Shown here: positions 1 through 8,270 of the stretch, piece by piece
Layout of the letters: the number at the start of each line of letters is the position of its first letter
Position numbering within the stretch: the stretch's first letter is position 1
Source: Anaerolineaceae bacterium UBA2274
Lineage (GTDB): Bacteria > Chloroflexota > Anaerolineae > Anaerolineales > Anaerolineaceae
Reading direction: 5' to 3'
Assembly: GCA_002347705.1 (NCBI GenBank)
Contig: DDWY01000097.1
Location: 1 to 23,045, forward strand
DNA length: 23,045 nt
Program-made: the position numbers and the translations under genes
Notes under the pieces: model-generated
Databases searched by the model: none
Told to the model about the DNA's origin: nothing
The model's input: only the letters and a program-made list of their open reading frames with translations

Positions 1-623
1 ACAATGCGAATGATGTCAAAGCCTTCAGCGAAGGGCCGCTCAGCGAGCGCGCCGTGGCGGATGGCGGTGGCACGCATGATATCAGGAGAAAAATAGTAGC
101 GGCTTGAATAGGTGGCGTATTTGTTCAATGCCGCAATTTTGTTTTCCACAGCCTGCTCTGAAACTTCTGCTAAAAAGTGCGGGAAGAAGCCATAGCTGCT
201 GCGAAGGACATCAAAACCTAAAACAGTGGTGCCGCGGAAGGCACGCGTGGCTTCCTGGGTGACGGTTTGGTGATCCTGGTGGATATCCTGCGCGGTGGGG
301 ACAAAGACGATCTCGGGCTGGTATAGGCGCCGAAGTGCCAGCATCTTCTCAAGAATTTCCTGCCTGAAGTCTGGAAAACGTCGGGTTTCGAACTGCCCAA
401 GCTCGATCTGGTCATCCGTTAGACCAAGCTGGTGCATGCTGTCGTAGTGTTCGCCGACAAGATGCAGTAGTTCAGGATTTTTCTGGTTATCTGAGAATGT
501 CATGCAGTGGATGTCGGCTTTGCCAACCATGTCGGAAATAAAAGCACCGCAGCCCAGCTCAATATCGTCCGGATGGGCTCCCAGGAAAAGCAGTGACGCA
601 CCATAAAAGGTCATGTTTTTCAT
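1..623 (-). CDS. PIG-L family (LmbE-like) deacetylase, 3' end outside window
   Basis: Reading the minus strand from the ATG at 623 gives an open frame that runs off the window edge, about 207 residues visible. The N-terminus carries the AHPDD metal-binding motif (about residues 15-19, in LFLGAHPDDIELGCG). Further on there is a DIHQDHQTV segment, which supplies the His-x-x-His part of the zinc site. Both are hallmarks of the PIG-L/LmbE deacetylases, which remove acetyl groups from N-acetylglucosamine-type substrates using Zn. The substrate cannot be told from the sequence. The gene starts 5 bp after the stop of the methyltransferase at 629-1429, so the two are probably cotranscribed, which suggests a sugar or glycan modification step. 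A second ATG three codons in is an alternative start. The C-terminal end is missing only because of the window edge. Confidence 0.88.
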   Translation of the reverse strand, partial: MKNMTFYGASLLFLGAHPDDIELGCGAFISDMVGKADIHCMTFSDNQKNPELLHLVGEHYDSMHQLGLTDDQIELGQFETRRFPDFRQEILEKMLALRRLYQPEIVFVPTAQDIHQDHQTVTQEATRAFRGTTVLGFDVLRSSYGFFPHFLAEVSEQAVENKIAALNKYATYSSRYYFSPDIMRATAIRHGALAERPFAEGFDIIRI

Positions 624-628
624 ATTGC

Positions 629-1429
629 CTACTTTGTGGCGATGAAGCCGCCAACCACTTTGGTCATCACAAGGCTGCCATCAGTCTCAAGGCGTTTTTG
701 AGCGACTGTTTCAATCTGGTTCATTACAATTTCGAACTCGTCGTGGGTCTCAAAGAGTGAGTTCCACAGGCGGCGATCCTCAGACATTGACGCGCGGGTG
801 TAAACCATGAAAGGTTCGACCGATTCGAAGGTCAGGGGGTTCTCAAAGATGTGTTGTTCAGTATTACTAAAGAGCTTCTGCATGGTGTAATAAATGCCAG
901 AGGCATATCGCGAGCTGCCGGGCATGGGGGGGATGGGTTTGCCGGTAGCTTCGCGGATGATGTCGTAAAAGACTTGTTTGTTGCTGGGCATAGGACCGGT
1001 GGTGAAGAGGCGTCCGCCTGGCTTAAGCACGCGGTGCATCTCGCCCAGGGTGAAGGGAATGTCTTGCGCGTAGTAAATAGCAAAGCAGGCAGAGATCAGA
1101 TCAAAGTGATCTGAAGGCAGGTCGAACTTCTGGTTGAAGTCAAGATGCCTGAAATCCACAGCGTTGTTAATCACCTTGTTCTTTTCACGGGCGTCGGCAA
1201 GCAGAGACTCGGATACATCTGTGCCGGTGATCTGTGCGTTTCCAGTCAAATGGTGGAAAAAAGAGAAACACTGCTTGCCGGAGCCGCAGCCAACATCCAG
1301 AATTTTGATTCCGGGCTGCAGGTTGAGCACGTCCAGCATCCAGGCGTCAATATCTTTTGAGCCGAAGCGACTGTGAATGTCAATGCGTTTTGCAAGGTCG
1401 TCGGTGGTTTCTTGAAAATCAATCTTCAT
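629..1429 (-). CDS. class I SAM-dependent methyltransferase
   Basis: A 266-residue soluble protein with the Rossmann methyltransferase pattern. Motif I is ILDVGCGSG (residues 43-51), the acidic residue of the next strand is in GTDVS (about 70-73), and VLKPGGRLF (134-142) is the post-motif strand typical of UbiE/Methyltransf_11 proteins. These place it as an S-adenosylmethionine-dependent methyltransferase; the acceptor is unknown. The ATG at 1429 is preceded by GAGGA at good spacing, and a promoter (TTGAAA, 17 bp, TATACT) lies just upstream. It is followed within 5 bp by the PIG-L deacetylase, so a small two-gene transcript acting on a glycan or lipid-linked sugar is plausible. That substrate guess is inference only. 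Confidence 0.85.
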   Translation of the reverse strand: MKIDFQETTDDLAKRIDIHSRFGSKDIDAWMLDVLNLQPGIKILDVGCGSGKQCFSFFHHLTGNAQITGTDVSESLLADAREKNKVINNAVDFRHLDFNQKFDLPSDHFDLISACFAIYYAQDIPFTLGEMHRVLKPGGRLFTTGPMPSNKQVFYDIIREATGKPIPPMPGSSRYASGIYYTMQKLFSNTEQHIFENPLTFESVEPFMVYTRASMSEDRRLWNSLFETHDEFEIVMNQIETVAQKRLETDGSLVMTKVVGGFIATK

Positions 1430-1463
1430 ATTTTCCTCATTAGTTATGTTTATTATTCATCTA

Positions 1464-1492
1464 AGTATACTTTGCGGATGGGCAAGTTTCAA
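1464..1492 (-). promoter_or_regulatory. sigma70-type promoter for the methyltransferase/PIG-L pair
   Basis: On the minus strand, TTGAAA (1487-1492) and TATACT (1464-1469) are separated by exactly 17 bp. They lie about 35 bp before the methyltransferase ATG and directly after the stop of the serine hydrolase gene. No hairpin terminator is visible between the hydrolase stop and this promoter, so read-through from the hyp operon is also possible. Confidence 0.65.
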
Positions 1493-1501
1493 GCTGGGCT
1501 G

Positions 1502-2428
1502 CTACTTCACCAATTTAGCGAAGGCTTCGGCAAATGTTTCGATGGATGCCTGGACATCCTCAAATGTTGCTGTGGAGTTAATAGATGGCGTGCCTGCCAA
1601 AACCAAATACCAACTCTGCTCGCCGCAAGTAAGGATGCCCATGTCCGAAACGACGGTTGGAGCAAGCATCATTCCCCGTTTGTTGAAAAAAGCACAATCT
1701 GGTAATTGGTTTAAGAACTTTCCCAGCAGGATCTGGTCGTTTTCAGTGTATGTGCCCATTAAGCTCAGCAAAAACTGAGTGTTTTCCTGGTTGAGTGCTT
1801 TTCCTGTGCCCAGTAATCTAAGAGAGGTGACGAGCTCAGTGGCGGTGCTGGTTCGCGGGTCGTATTTGGTGTTGGTCAGACCCCAGGCGTCCAGTTTCTT
1901 TCGCAGTTGGTTATCCCCACGGGCAAAGTATTCCAGCGCCCCAGCAGCGGATTCCTCGCTGTGAACGACCATGGCTTCCAATAAGGCGTCGAAGTTGCGG
2001 TCATTGATGCCAGTTGTTTTCAGATCTTCAAGCGTACGCCCTTGGTCCTCCATGATGCTCAGGACTGCCATGGCTGTCGGAATTTTGATCATCGAAGCCG
2101 GGTGAAAGGGGATGTCGGGATTGCGTTCAAAAAGGATTTCGCCATTGTGGGCATCCTGGATGAGGATGTACCATTCCACGCCTTCGATGAGCTCGCTCGC
2201 AAGGCTGGAGAAATCCTGGCTGGCATTTTGAGTAGCCGTTGGTGAGGGGATTGCTGTGGGTGTTTGACTGGCCGCTGGATGGATGGGCATGATCAGCGTT
2301 GGTGTGGCTGGGATGACGGGTTCTGGATCCGAAGCAGGTGCAAGGGTTAAAGTGTTCGCCTGGCATGCCGGGAGGGACAGAATGAGAAGCAAAAGCGCGA
2401 TCGCGAACTTAGGGCGGAGGGGAGACAT
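1502..2428 (-). CDS. class A beta-lactamase-like serine hydrolase, probable lipoprotein
   Basis: About 308 residues from the ATG at 2428. The N-terminus is a signal sequence (basic MSPLRPK, then a hydrophobic run) ending in a lipobox-like LPAC, so lipidation at Cys22 is likely. A Pro/Thr/Ala-rich linker of about 45 residues follows, then the catalytic domain with FHPASMIKIPTA, whose SMIK is the Ser-x-x-Lys active site (S112, K115). It fits the beta-lactamase2/PBP-like superfamily acting outside the membrane. An actual beta-lactamase function is not implied; the later motifs (SDN-like, KTG-like) are not obvious to me. A TTG at 2446 overlapping the hypE stop would add six residues; I prefer the ATG because the TTGAGG there then serves as ribosome binding site. 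It is the last gene of the hyp operon, an unusual companion for hydrogenase maturation. Confidence 0.8.
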   Translation of the reverse strand: MSPLRPKFAIALLLLILSLPACQANTLTLAPASDPEPVIPATPTLIMPIHPAASQTPTAIPSPTATQNASQDFSSLASELIEGVEWYILIQDAHNGEILFERNPDIPFHPASMIKIPTAMAVLSIMEDQGRTLEDLKTTGINDRNFDALLEAMVVHSEESAAGALEYFARGDNQLRKKLDAWGLTNTKYDPRTSTATELVTSLRLLGTGKALNQENTQFLLSLMGTYTENDQILLGKFLNQLPDCAFFNKRGMMLAPTVVSDMGILTCGEQSWYLVLAGTPSINSTATFEDVQASIETFAEAFAKLVK

Positions 2429-2442
2429 GTGTACTTCCAACC

Positions 2443-3513
2443 TCAACAGATGCGCGGCAGCATCTCGCCGGCGAGCATTTCGAGCACCCGGGTGGTCCCG
2501 AATGGCGTTTGGAGCCAGACTTGCCCTTTGGAGGGTTCAAGCACCTGACCGATCACTTTGGCTGCCTCACCATATCTGGTGATATGCATTAAGCGCAATG
2601 CCTCATCGGTTTGGTCCCCAGGCAAAATCAGGATCAGTTTGCCTTCATTGGCCATATAAAGCGGGTCAAGCCCCAGCAGTTCACAGGTTTTGCGAACAGG
2701 TTTATCTATAGGGATATTTTCCTCTTCCAGTCGGATGTTGACCTGGCTCTGGCGGGCGATTTCCACCAGGGTGGTCGCAAGACCCCCTCGAGTGGGGTCT
2801 CTGAGCACATGGACGTCCAAACCGGCTTCTAGAAGTGCCTTAACCAGGTGATTGAGCGGGGCGATATCCGAGCGCACCTGGCTGGAGAAACCGAGGTTGC
2901 CGCGTGCTTCTGCCACAGCAATGCCGTGGTTGCCGACTGGACCTGAAATGATGACCGCGTCGCCGGGTTTGGCTTGTTCACCGCCAATTTGGAGATTGCT
3001 GTCTGCCCAGCCAAAGCCGGTGGTGTTGATGAAGAGCTTGTCGGACTTCCCTTTTTCCGTAACCTTGGTATCGGCTGCAATCAACTCCACGCCGGCTTCA
3101 CGGCAGGCTTCGGCGAAAGAATCCACAATCAGTTCGAGCTCTTGAATGGAAAAACCTTCTTCCAGGATGAAGGTGGCGGTCAAGAAACGCGGCTCTGCTC
3201 CGAGCATGGCGACATCATTGACCGTGCCGCAAACTGCCAGCCGACCGATATCGCCGCCCGCAAAGAAGAGGGGAGAAACGATATGAGCATCGGTTGAGAC
3301 TACCAGGCGTTTTCCGGGAGGGGCGTCAATTATGTTGGCTGCATCATTGGCAGCGTTGAGGATGGGATTTGCCAGGCGGCTCTGGAAAACATCCCGAACC
3401 AGGTCGTGGGTCATCTGCCCACCACTGCCGTGACCGAGTACGATCTGACCCCGGTCAGCGATGGGAAGCGGGCAAGTGGGACCTTCGAGTGCGGGAATAT
3501 TTGATTGTTTCAT
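2443..3513 (-). CDS. hypE: hydrogenase maturation factor HypE
   Basis: A 356-residue PurM/ThiL-like ATPase. HypE dehydrates the thiocarbamoyl group that HypF places on its C-terminal cysteine, making the cyanide ligand of the [NiFe] site. The N-terminal LGHGSGGQ motif, the VVSTDAH and GRLAVCGTVNDVAMLGA segments and the diagnostic C-terminal end PRIC (Cys356, the modified residue) are all present. The reading frame is open further upstream, but the ATG at 3513 (MKQSNIPALEG) overlaps the hypD stop as ATGA and gives the normal family length. That points to translational coupling with hypD. It acts in the cytoplasm with HypF, HypC and HypD. Confidence 0.96.
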   Translation of the reverse strand: MKQSNIPALEGPTCPLPIADRGQIVLGHGSGGQMTHDLVRDVFQSRLANPILNAANDAANIIDAPPGKRLVVSTDAHIVSPLFFAGGDIGRLAVCGTVNDVAMLGAEPRFLTATFILEEGFSIQELELIVDSFAEACREAGVELIAADTKVTEKGKSDKLFINTTGFGWADSNLQIGGEQAKPGDAVIISGPVGNHGIAVAEARGNLGFSSQVRSDIAPLNHLVKALLEAGLDVHVLRDPTRGGLATTLVEIARQSQVNIRLEEENIPIDKPVRKTCELLGLDPLYMANEGKLILILPGDQTDEALRLMHITRYGEAAKVIGQVLEPSKGQVWLQTPFGTTRVLEMLAGEMLPRIC

Positions 3514-4604
3514 CCAGGTATCCTGTGGTAACGGTAATAAGCGGCACAAGCCCCTTCGGAAGAAACCATGGGCGCGCCAAGTGGGCGGGCAGGTGTGCAC
3601 TCTTTACCAAAAGCCGGGCAATCGATCGGTTTGGCGATCCCGCTCAACACTTTGCCTGCGATACATAGTGGCGATTCGTAAAGCGGGGTTTGGTCGAGTT
3701 CAAAACGAGAGAGGGCATTGAAGCTGGCATATCCTGGTCGCAGCCCAAGCCCGGAAAGCGGGATAGTGCCGATTCCGCGCCACTGCCGGTCCACGGGCTC
3801 AAACACTTGTGAGATTATTTTTTGGGCAACCTGGTTGCCTTCGCGGGTAACAAAACGCGGATAAGCGTTTGTGACTTCATGCTGTCCGGCTTCGAGCTGC
3901 TGAACAGTCACCAATAAGCCAGTAGCAAGATCAACGGGCTCAAAACCAGTAACGACGATCGGTATCTGGTATTGCTCTGCGATCGGGAGGTATTCGTGGT
4001 AACCCATCACCGCGCAAACGTGACCTGCTGCCAAAAAGCCCTGGACGCGATTGGCTGGGTTTGAAAGGATGGCATGCATCGCCGGCGGCACCAGGACATT
4101 TGCCGGCAGGATCGAGAAGTTTTTGATTCCGTTTCTGCTGGCTGTCAGTATGGTGCTGGCAATGGTGGGGGCGGTTGTTTCGAAGCCAATGGCGAAGAAA
4201 ACAACCTGCTTGTCCGGGTTTGCGTTGGCAATCTTGAGGGAATCCAGCGGAGAATAGACCACGCGCACATCTGCGCCCCGGGAGCGGGCAGTAAAAAGAT
4301 CTGCCTGGTTGCCCGGCACACGCAGCATGTCGCCAAAAGTGGTGAAAATCACATCAGGTCGTGAAGCGATCTGGAGACCTTGTTCGATCGCCTGCAGTGA
4401 AGTCACGCAAACCGGGCAGCCTGGACCGTGGATCAGGGTGATTTCAGGGGGTAATAATTGGTCGAGCCCGTACTGCATGATAGCGTGGGTCTGCCCTCCG
4501 CAAATCTCCATGATATTCCAGGGTTGGGTCGTGATGCGACGGACCTCAGCCAGGATGGATTTGGTCAACGAGGCATCGCGCAGGTTTGCGGTCGGATCGG
4601 TCAT
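3510..4604 (-). CDS. hypD: hydrogenase maturation factor HypD
   Basis: A 364-residue Fe-S protein that forms the scaffold with HypC on which the Fe(CN)2CO unit of [NiFe] hydrogenase is assembled. Visible signatures are MEICGGQTHAI (Cys35), GPGCPVC (Cys63 and Cys66, the redox-active pair region), FAIGFETTAPT, LPANVLVPPAM, and the C-terminal cysteine-rich stretch with DCPAFGKECTPARPLG that holds the [4Fe-4S] ligands. Length and motifs are normal. Its start overlaps the hypC stop by an ATGA, and its own stop overlaps the hypE start the same way, so hypC, hypD and hypE are likely translationally coupled. Confidence 0.97.
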   Translation of the reverse strand: MTDPTANLRDASLTKSILAEVRRITTQPWNIMEICGGQTHAIMQYGLDQLLPPEITLIHGPGCPVCVTSLQAIEQGLQIASRPDVIFTTFGDMLRVPGNQADLFTARSRGADVRVVYSPLDSLKIANANPDKQVVFFAIGFETTAPTIASTILTASRNGIKNFSILPANVLVPPAMHAILSNPANRVQGFLAAGHVCAVMGYHEYLPIAEQYQIPIVVTGFEPVDLATGLLVTVQQLEAGQHEVTNAYPRFVTREGNQVAQKIISQVFEPVDRQWRGIGTIPLSGLGLRPGYASFNALSRFELDQTPLYESPLCIAGKVLSGIAKPIDCPAFGKECTPARPLGAPMVSSEGACAAYYRYHRIPG

Positions 4605-4861
4605 TTGCTTTGATCTTCTTCAGTCAGGCGGGCATTGAATGCCTGCAAATCACGCAGGATTTTGAGGGTTTCCTCAGCTTCGGTGTCACTCAGGACGTTT
4701 AAAGCGAAGCCGGCGTGCACCAAAACGTACTGACCCAGCGCAACTTCGGGTGTCGTGGCAATGCAGACCACTTGCTCCACGCCGTCAAAATCGACTGCAG
4801 CCATCAGGATGCCGTCTTGTTCATGAATTTGCGTGACTTTACCCGGTATTCCCAGACACAT
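4601..4861 (-). CDS. hypC: hydrogenase maturation chaperone HypC
   Basis: An 86-residue HypC/HybG/HupF-type chaperone beginning MCLGIPGKV. Cys2, exposed after removal of the initiator Met, binds the Fe(CN)2CO group and contacts HypD and the immature large subunit. The middle (VDFDGVEQVVCIA) and the GQYVLVHAGFALNVL segment are typical. It starts 2 bp after the hypF stop and ends overlapping the hypD start. Nothing unusual is seen. Confidence 0.96.
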   Translation of the reverse strand: MCLGIPGKVTQIHEQDGILMAAVDFDGVEQVVCIATTPEVALGQYVLVHAGFALNVLSDTEAEETLKILRDLQAFNARLTEEDQSK

Positions 4862-4863
4862 AT

Positions 4864-7161
4864 TTACTCCTTCAGATTTCCGCTGACTGCCAGCGCCACC
4901 AAGGCCTGTCCCAGCGACACGCCACCATCGTTGGTGGGCAGCTTGTGAGGCCAGAAAACCTCAAAACCTGACGCGCTGAGGGCGCTGATGGTTTGCGTGA
5001 TCAGGGTTTTATTTTGCCACACTCCGCCGGATAATACCACCTGCCGTAAGCCGGTCTGAGCTCTGACCTGTTTTGAAACCATGGCAGCACAGTCCGTGAG
5101 ACCGTTGTGGAAGCGGGCTGAAATGCTTGCTGGAGCAACGTTTTGCTTGAGGTCCTCTACGATGGCGCGGATCACTGGTGAAACCAGGATTTGACCATCC
5201 TCAATCGGGAAATCGTAACAGGATTGCTCTTCAGGATCGGCTATGGTTTCGAGCGCGATCGCATTTTGGGCTTCATAGCTGATCTGCTGGTGGAGACCGA
5301 CCAGGGCAGCCACGCCATCAAACAAACGCCCAAGGCTGCTGGTCTTTGGGGTATTGAAACCAGTGCGAACCTGGTTCGCAACCGCTGATCGCTCATTGGG
5401 GTCCAGTGCTTGGTGAAAGGGGAAAGGAAAACTGTCCGGGTCAATGCCAGCCTGGAGGAGCAGGCTGAGCGCTATGCGCGCGGGCTTTCGCACGGCCGCG
5501 TCGCCGCCGGGCAGAGGCATGTATTCGAAATGATACAGGCGCTCGAAACCCTCCCAATTGGCTAAGAGCAGCTCGCCGCCCCAGATAGCTCCATCGCTGC
5601 CATAACCCGTGCCGTCGAACGCCAACCCAATCACCGGCTCCTGCTGTTTGAGACCGTTGTCTGCCATGCAGGAAACGATGTGGGCATGGTGATGCTGCAC
5701 CTCCACCAGGGGCAGGTTTTCTTCGCTTGCGCGCCTGTGAGCATAGCGGCTGGCAAGGTAGTTCGGGTGCATGTCCGCTGCCAGGATTTCAGGTTTGATG
5801 CGGAAGATGTTTTCGTAATGCCTGATGGCATCTTCAAACGCGTTGAGGGTCTCCTGGTTTTCGAGGTCGCCAATGTGATGACTGACAAAAGCGTAGCGGT
5901 CGCGCACGAGGCAGAAGGTGTTTTTGAGCTCCGTGCCGCAGGCCAAAGTTGGAACGGCGCTTGTGGGGATTTGGAGGGGTAAAGACGCATAACCGCGGGC
6001 TCGCCGCTGAATGTGGGGGACGCCTTTAATCACAGAAACAACTGAATCATCAATGCGGATGTGGATCGGGCGGTCATGCAGCAGGAAGCCATCCCCAAGG
6101 GTTGATAGCCGCCTTTTTGCTTCGGCATTAAGATAGGCAATGGGTTCTTCGCTAAGGTTGCCGCTGGTCATCACGAGCACTTTTGGGAAAGCTTCGGCTG
6201 GTTCCAGCAGTAGTAGATGCAGCGGGGTGTAGGGCAGCATGAAGCCCAGGCGGTTTTGGTCAGGCGCAACCAAGCGCAACAGTTCTTTGCCCGCTGCCGT
6301 TGGCTCGAGCAGCACGACAGGCGCCATAGGTGAGGTGAGTAGTTTTTCTTCCTCCGGGCTGACGCTGGCATACTCTTTTATTATTTCAAGGTCGAAAGCC
6401 ATCAAGGCAAAGGGCTTACCACTACGGCGCTTGCGCAGGCAAAGTTTTTCAACGGTTTGCGGATTTTGGGCATCACAGACCAGGTGGAAGCCGCCCAGTC
6501 CTTTTAGAGCCAGAATTTTGCCCTCAGCCAGAGCTTTTCGGGCTGCCTGGAGAGCCGCTTCGTGTTCTGCCAGCTTTTTTCCGCCCTCCTCGTACCAGAC
6601 CTGCGGACCGCAAACCGGGCAGGCGATCGGTTGGGCATGAAAGCGCCGGTTGGCAGGGTCCTGATACTCCTGCGCGCAATCGGGGCAAAGCGCAAAACAT
6701 GCCATGCTGGTGTTGGGACGGTCGTAAGGAATGCCGGTCACAATCGAAAACCGCGGACCGCAATGGGTGCAGTTGATGAAGGGGTAACGATAGCGGCGGT
6801 CGGATGGATCAAAAAGCTCGCGGCGGCAATCCGGGCAGATAGCAAGATCGGGTGATACAGGCAGGAAATCGGATGGATCGTCCTGGCTGTGGCGAATTTG
6901 AAATCCTGTGTGCGCCTGGTCAGGCGCGTCTTCAAACGTGAAGCTGTCGATTACCGCAAGCGGGGGCGGGTTTTGCCGCAGGTCATGGATGAAAGCCTGT
7001 ACGGTTTCTTCCTCACCATGCAGTTCAATTTCAACACCGTGCGCGTTGTTGAGAACCCAGCCGGCAAGAGAATACCTTTTAGCCAGGTTGAAAACAGTTG
7101 GTCTGAAGCCCACTCCCTGCACGATGCCGGTAATATGAAGCCGCTTATTTACGATGGACAT
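4864..7161 (-). CDS. hypF: carbamoyltransferase HypF
   Basis: A 765-residue multidomain enzyme that converts carbamoyl phosphate and ATP to a carbamoyl-adenylate and transfers the carbamoyl group to the HypE C-terminal Cys. The domain order is normal: an acylphosphatase-like domain (residues 1-90, with GIVQGVGFRP); a zinc-finger region of CxxC pairs (CPDC, CTHC, CPDC, CPVC, about 108-185); a YrdC-like domain containing KGLGGFHLVCDA and LRKRRSGKPFALM; and a Kae1-like domain with the metal-binding VQHHHAHIVSCM and GLAFDGTGYG motifs. Full family length, with no damage seen. It lies 6 bp after hypB and 2 bp before hypC, within the same operon. Confidence 0.97.
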   Translation of the reverse strand: MSIVNKRLHITGIVQGVGFRPTVFNLAKRYSLAGWVLNNAHGVEIELHGEEETVQAFIHDLRQNPPPLAVIDSFTFEDAPDQAHTGFQIRHSQDDPSDFLPVSPDLAICPDCRRELFDPSDRRYRYPFINCTHCGPRFSIVTGIPYDRPNTSMACFALCPDCAQEYQDPANRRFHAQPIACPVCGPQVWYEEGGKKLAEHEAALQAARKALAEGKILALKGLGGFHLVCDAQNPQTVEKLCLRKRRSGKPFALMAFDLEIIKEYASVSPEEEKLLTSPMAPVVLLEPTAAGKELLRLVAPDQNRLGFMLPYTPLHLLLLEPAEAFPKVLVMTSGNLSEEPIAYLNAEAKRRLSTLGDGFLLHDRPIHIRIDDSVVSVIKGVPHIQRRARGYASLPLQIPTSAVPTLACGTELKNTFCLVRDRYAFVSHHIGDLENQETLNAFEDAIRHYENIFRIKPEILAADMHPNYLASRYAHRRASEENLPLVEVQHHHAHIVSCMADNGLKQQEPVIGLAFDGTGYGSDGAIWGGELLLANWEGFERLYHFEYMPLPGGDAAVRKPARIALSLLLQAGIDPDSFPFPFHQALDPNERSAVANQVRTGFNTPKTSSLGRLFDGVAALVGLHQQISYEAQNAIALETIADPEEQSCYDFPIEDGQILVSPVIRAIVEDLKQNVAPASISARFHNGLTDCAAMVSKQVRAQTGLRQVVLSGGVWQNKTLITQTISALSASGFEVFWPHKLPTNDGGVSLGQALVALAVSGNLKE

Positions 7162-7167
7162 GCCTGC

Positions 7168-7827
7168 TTACTTTGTTATTATTTTATCGGTCAACCACGC
7201 GATCCAGGCGTCAAAACCTTCACCGGTTTTAGCGCTCAGGGCAAAAGTCTTCAGGCCGGGATTTAGCATCTCGACACCCTGCTGGAAATAATCCATGCGA
7301 AAGTCGATGTAGGGGCTTAGGTCAATCTTGTTGATGAGCAGCACGTCGAGCCCGCGATAGATGTTGGGGTACTTGTAGGGCTTGTCATCACCTTCGGGAA
7401 TGGAAGCGATCAGGACGTTGGCATGCGTGCCGAGCTGGAAAGCAGCGGGGCAAATCAGGTTGCCGACGTTCTCAACGATGATCAGATTCAGCGCTTCAAG
7501 CGGAAGCTGCGCCAGCGCCAGTTCGATCATATTTGCGTCAAGATGGCATTCACCGCCGGTGTTGATCTGAACTGCCGGGATGCCCGCTGCCGCAATTTTG
7601 TCGGAGTCAATTGTGACGGGCGCGGTATCGCCTTCAATTACCCCAAGCTTAATCGTGGCGGGTAAGCGTTTGATTGTTTCGAGGATGACACTGGTTTTTC
7701 CGGCTCCTGGCGAAGCCATCAGGTTGATGCCATACACTTGGTTTCGGTACAGGACAGCCTGGTTGTTTTGAGCCAGGCGATCATTGGAGTCCATGATTCG
7801 TTTTACAATTTCAACGCGTTGTTTCAT
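7168..7827 (-). CDS. hypB: hydrogenase nickel-insertion GTPase HypB
   Basis: A 219-residue SIMIBI-class GTPase that delivers nickel to the hydrogenase large subunit with HypA. The P-loop is ASPGAGKT (38-45). The GECHLDA motif contributes Cys94-His95 of the interface metal site, with Cys126 in GNLICPA. NKIDL (166-170) is the guanine-specificity motif. It is a minimal form, with neither the N-terminal CxxCGC high-affinity nickel motif of E. coli HypB nor a histidine-rich stretch for nickel storage. The start at 7827 lies inside the end of hypA (17-bp overlap), which suggests coupled translation. Confidence 0.96.
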   Translation of the reverse strand: MKQRVEIVKRIMDSNDRLAQNNQAVLYRNQVYGINLMASPGAGKTSVILETIKRLPATIKLGVIEGDTAPVTIDSDKIAAAGIPAVQINTGGECHLDANMIELALAQLPLEALNLIIVENVGNLICPAAFQLGTHANVLIASIPEGDDKPYKYPNIYRGLDVLLINKIDLSPYIDFRMDYFQQGVEMLNPGLKTFALSAKTGEGFDAWIAWLTDKIITK

Positions 7828-8185
7828 CCTGGTTTGTTTCCTCTTTTATGATTTCGATATGATCGACCTGGAACTCTTCTCCACTAAGAATGATAACATT
7901 GATACTGCCGCAGGATGGGCAGGGAGTCAGGTCGTCAATCAGCGAGTAAGTTGTGTCGCAATCAAGACATTTCAGCGTCGCTCTCACACGGTTAAAGTGC
8001 AATTTTGCGTTTTCGCAAATGGTTCCCTGGCTGACATAGTTCCAATAAAATTGGACTGAATCGTCAACGATTGAGGATAAGGAACCAATTGTAAGCGTGA
8101 TGTCTGTTACGGCTGTGGCTTTGTTCTTCTGAGCAGACTCCAGCACAATCTTCAAAATGCTCTCAGTTACTGCTAATTCATGCAT
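7811..8185 (-). CDS. hypA: hydrogenase nickel metallochaperone HypA
   Basis: A 124-residue HypA/HybF protein. I start it at the ATG at 8185, giving the family N-terminus MHELAVTESI in which His2 is a nickel ligand; the frame is open another 16 codons upstream but those lack family character. The structural zinc site is formed by CLDC (73-76) and CPSC (89-92). It hands nickel to HypB for insertion into [NiFe] hydrogenase. It is the first gene of the operon hypA-B-F-C-D-E plus the serine hydrolase. A TATAAT on the minus strand lies only 6 bp before this ATG, so the message may be almost leaderless. The C-terminal tail (about 12 residues, acidic) is slightly longer than usual. Confidence 0.95.
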   Translation of the reverse strand: MHELAVTESILKIVLESAQKNKATAVTDITLTIGSLSSIVDDSVQFYWNYVSQGTICENAKLHFNRVRATLKCLDCDTTYSLIDDLTPCPSCGSINVIILSGEEFQVDHIEIIKEETNQDETTR

Positions 8186-8191
8186 GTGTGG

Positions 8192-8197
8192 ATTATA
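8192..8197 (-). promoter_or_regulatory. putative -10 box of the hyp operon
   Basis: TATAAT on the minus strand, ending 6 bp before the hypA ATG. No good -35 hexamer is found 16-18 bp upstream, so an activator bound to the palindrome at 8224-8241 may be needed. If this box is used, transcription would start at or next to the A of the start codon. Confidence 0.45.
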
Positions 8198-8223
8198 CCC
8201 TCCAAGCCATGGGGGAAACGCCA

Positions 8224-8241
8224 GTGAAACCAAAATTTCAC
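8224..8241. promoter_or_regulatory. palindromic operator candidate between hypA and mobA
   Basis: A perfect inverted repeat GTGAAA-N6-TTTCAC. Its centre (8232.5) is about 33 bp from the mobA TATAAT and 35 bp from the hypA TATAAT, nearly symmetric between the two divergent promoters, both of which have poor -35 boxes. That placement is what one expects of a dimeric activator site (for example CRP/FNR superfamily) serving both directions. The regulator is not identified. Confidence 0.5.
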
Positions 8242-8264
8242 AGCCAAAAACCGTTGGCGAGCGT

Positions 8265-8270
8265 TATAAT
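8265..8270 (+). promoter_or_regulatory. putative -10 box of mobA
   Basis: TATAAT 15 bp before the mobA ATG. The sequence 17 bp upstream (AGCCAA) is a poor -35 box. The predicted start (about 8277) leaves a leader of roughly ten bases containing GAGG. Confidence 0.45.

Noticed and set aside
3514..3600. Longer HypE start
   Set aside because: It would overlap hypD by 90 bp and adds residues unlike HypE. The ATGA overlap at 3510-3513 is the better start.
5631..5990. Open frames in other frames or on the opposite strand of hypF and of other genes
   Set aside because: They lie inside genes with unmistakable family motifs and show no plausible protein character or ribosome binding site.
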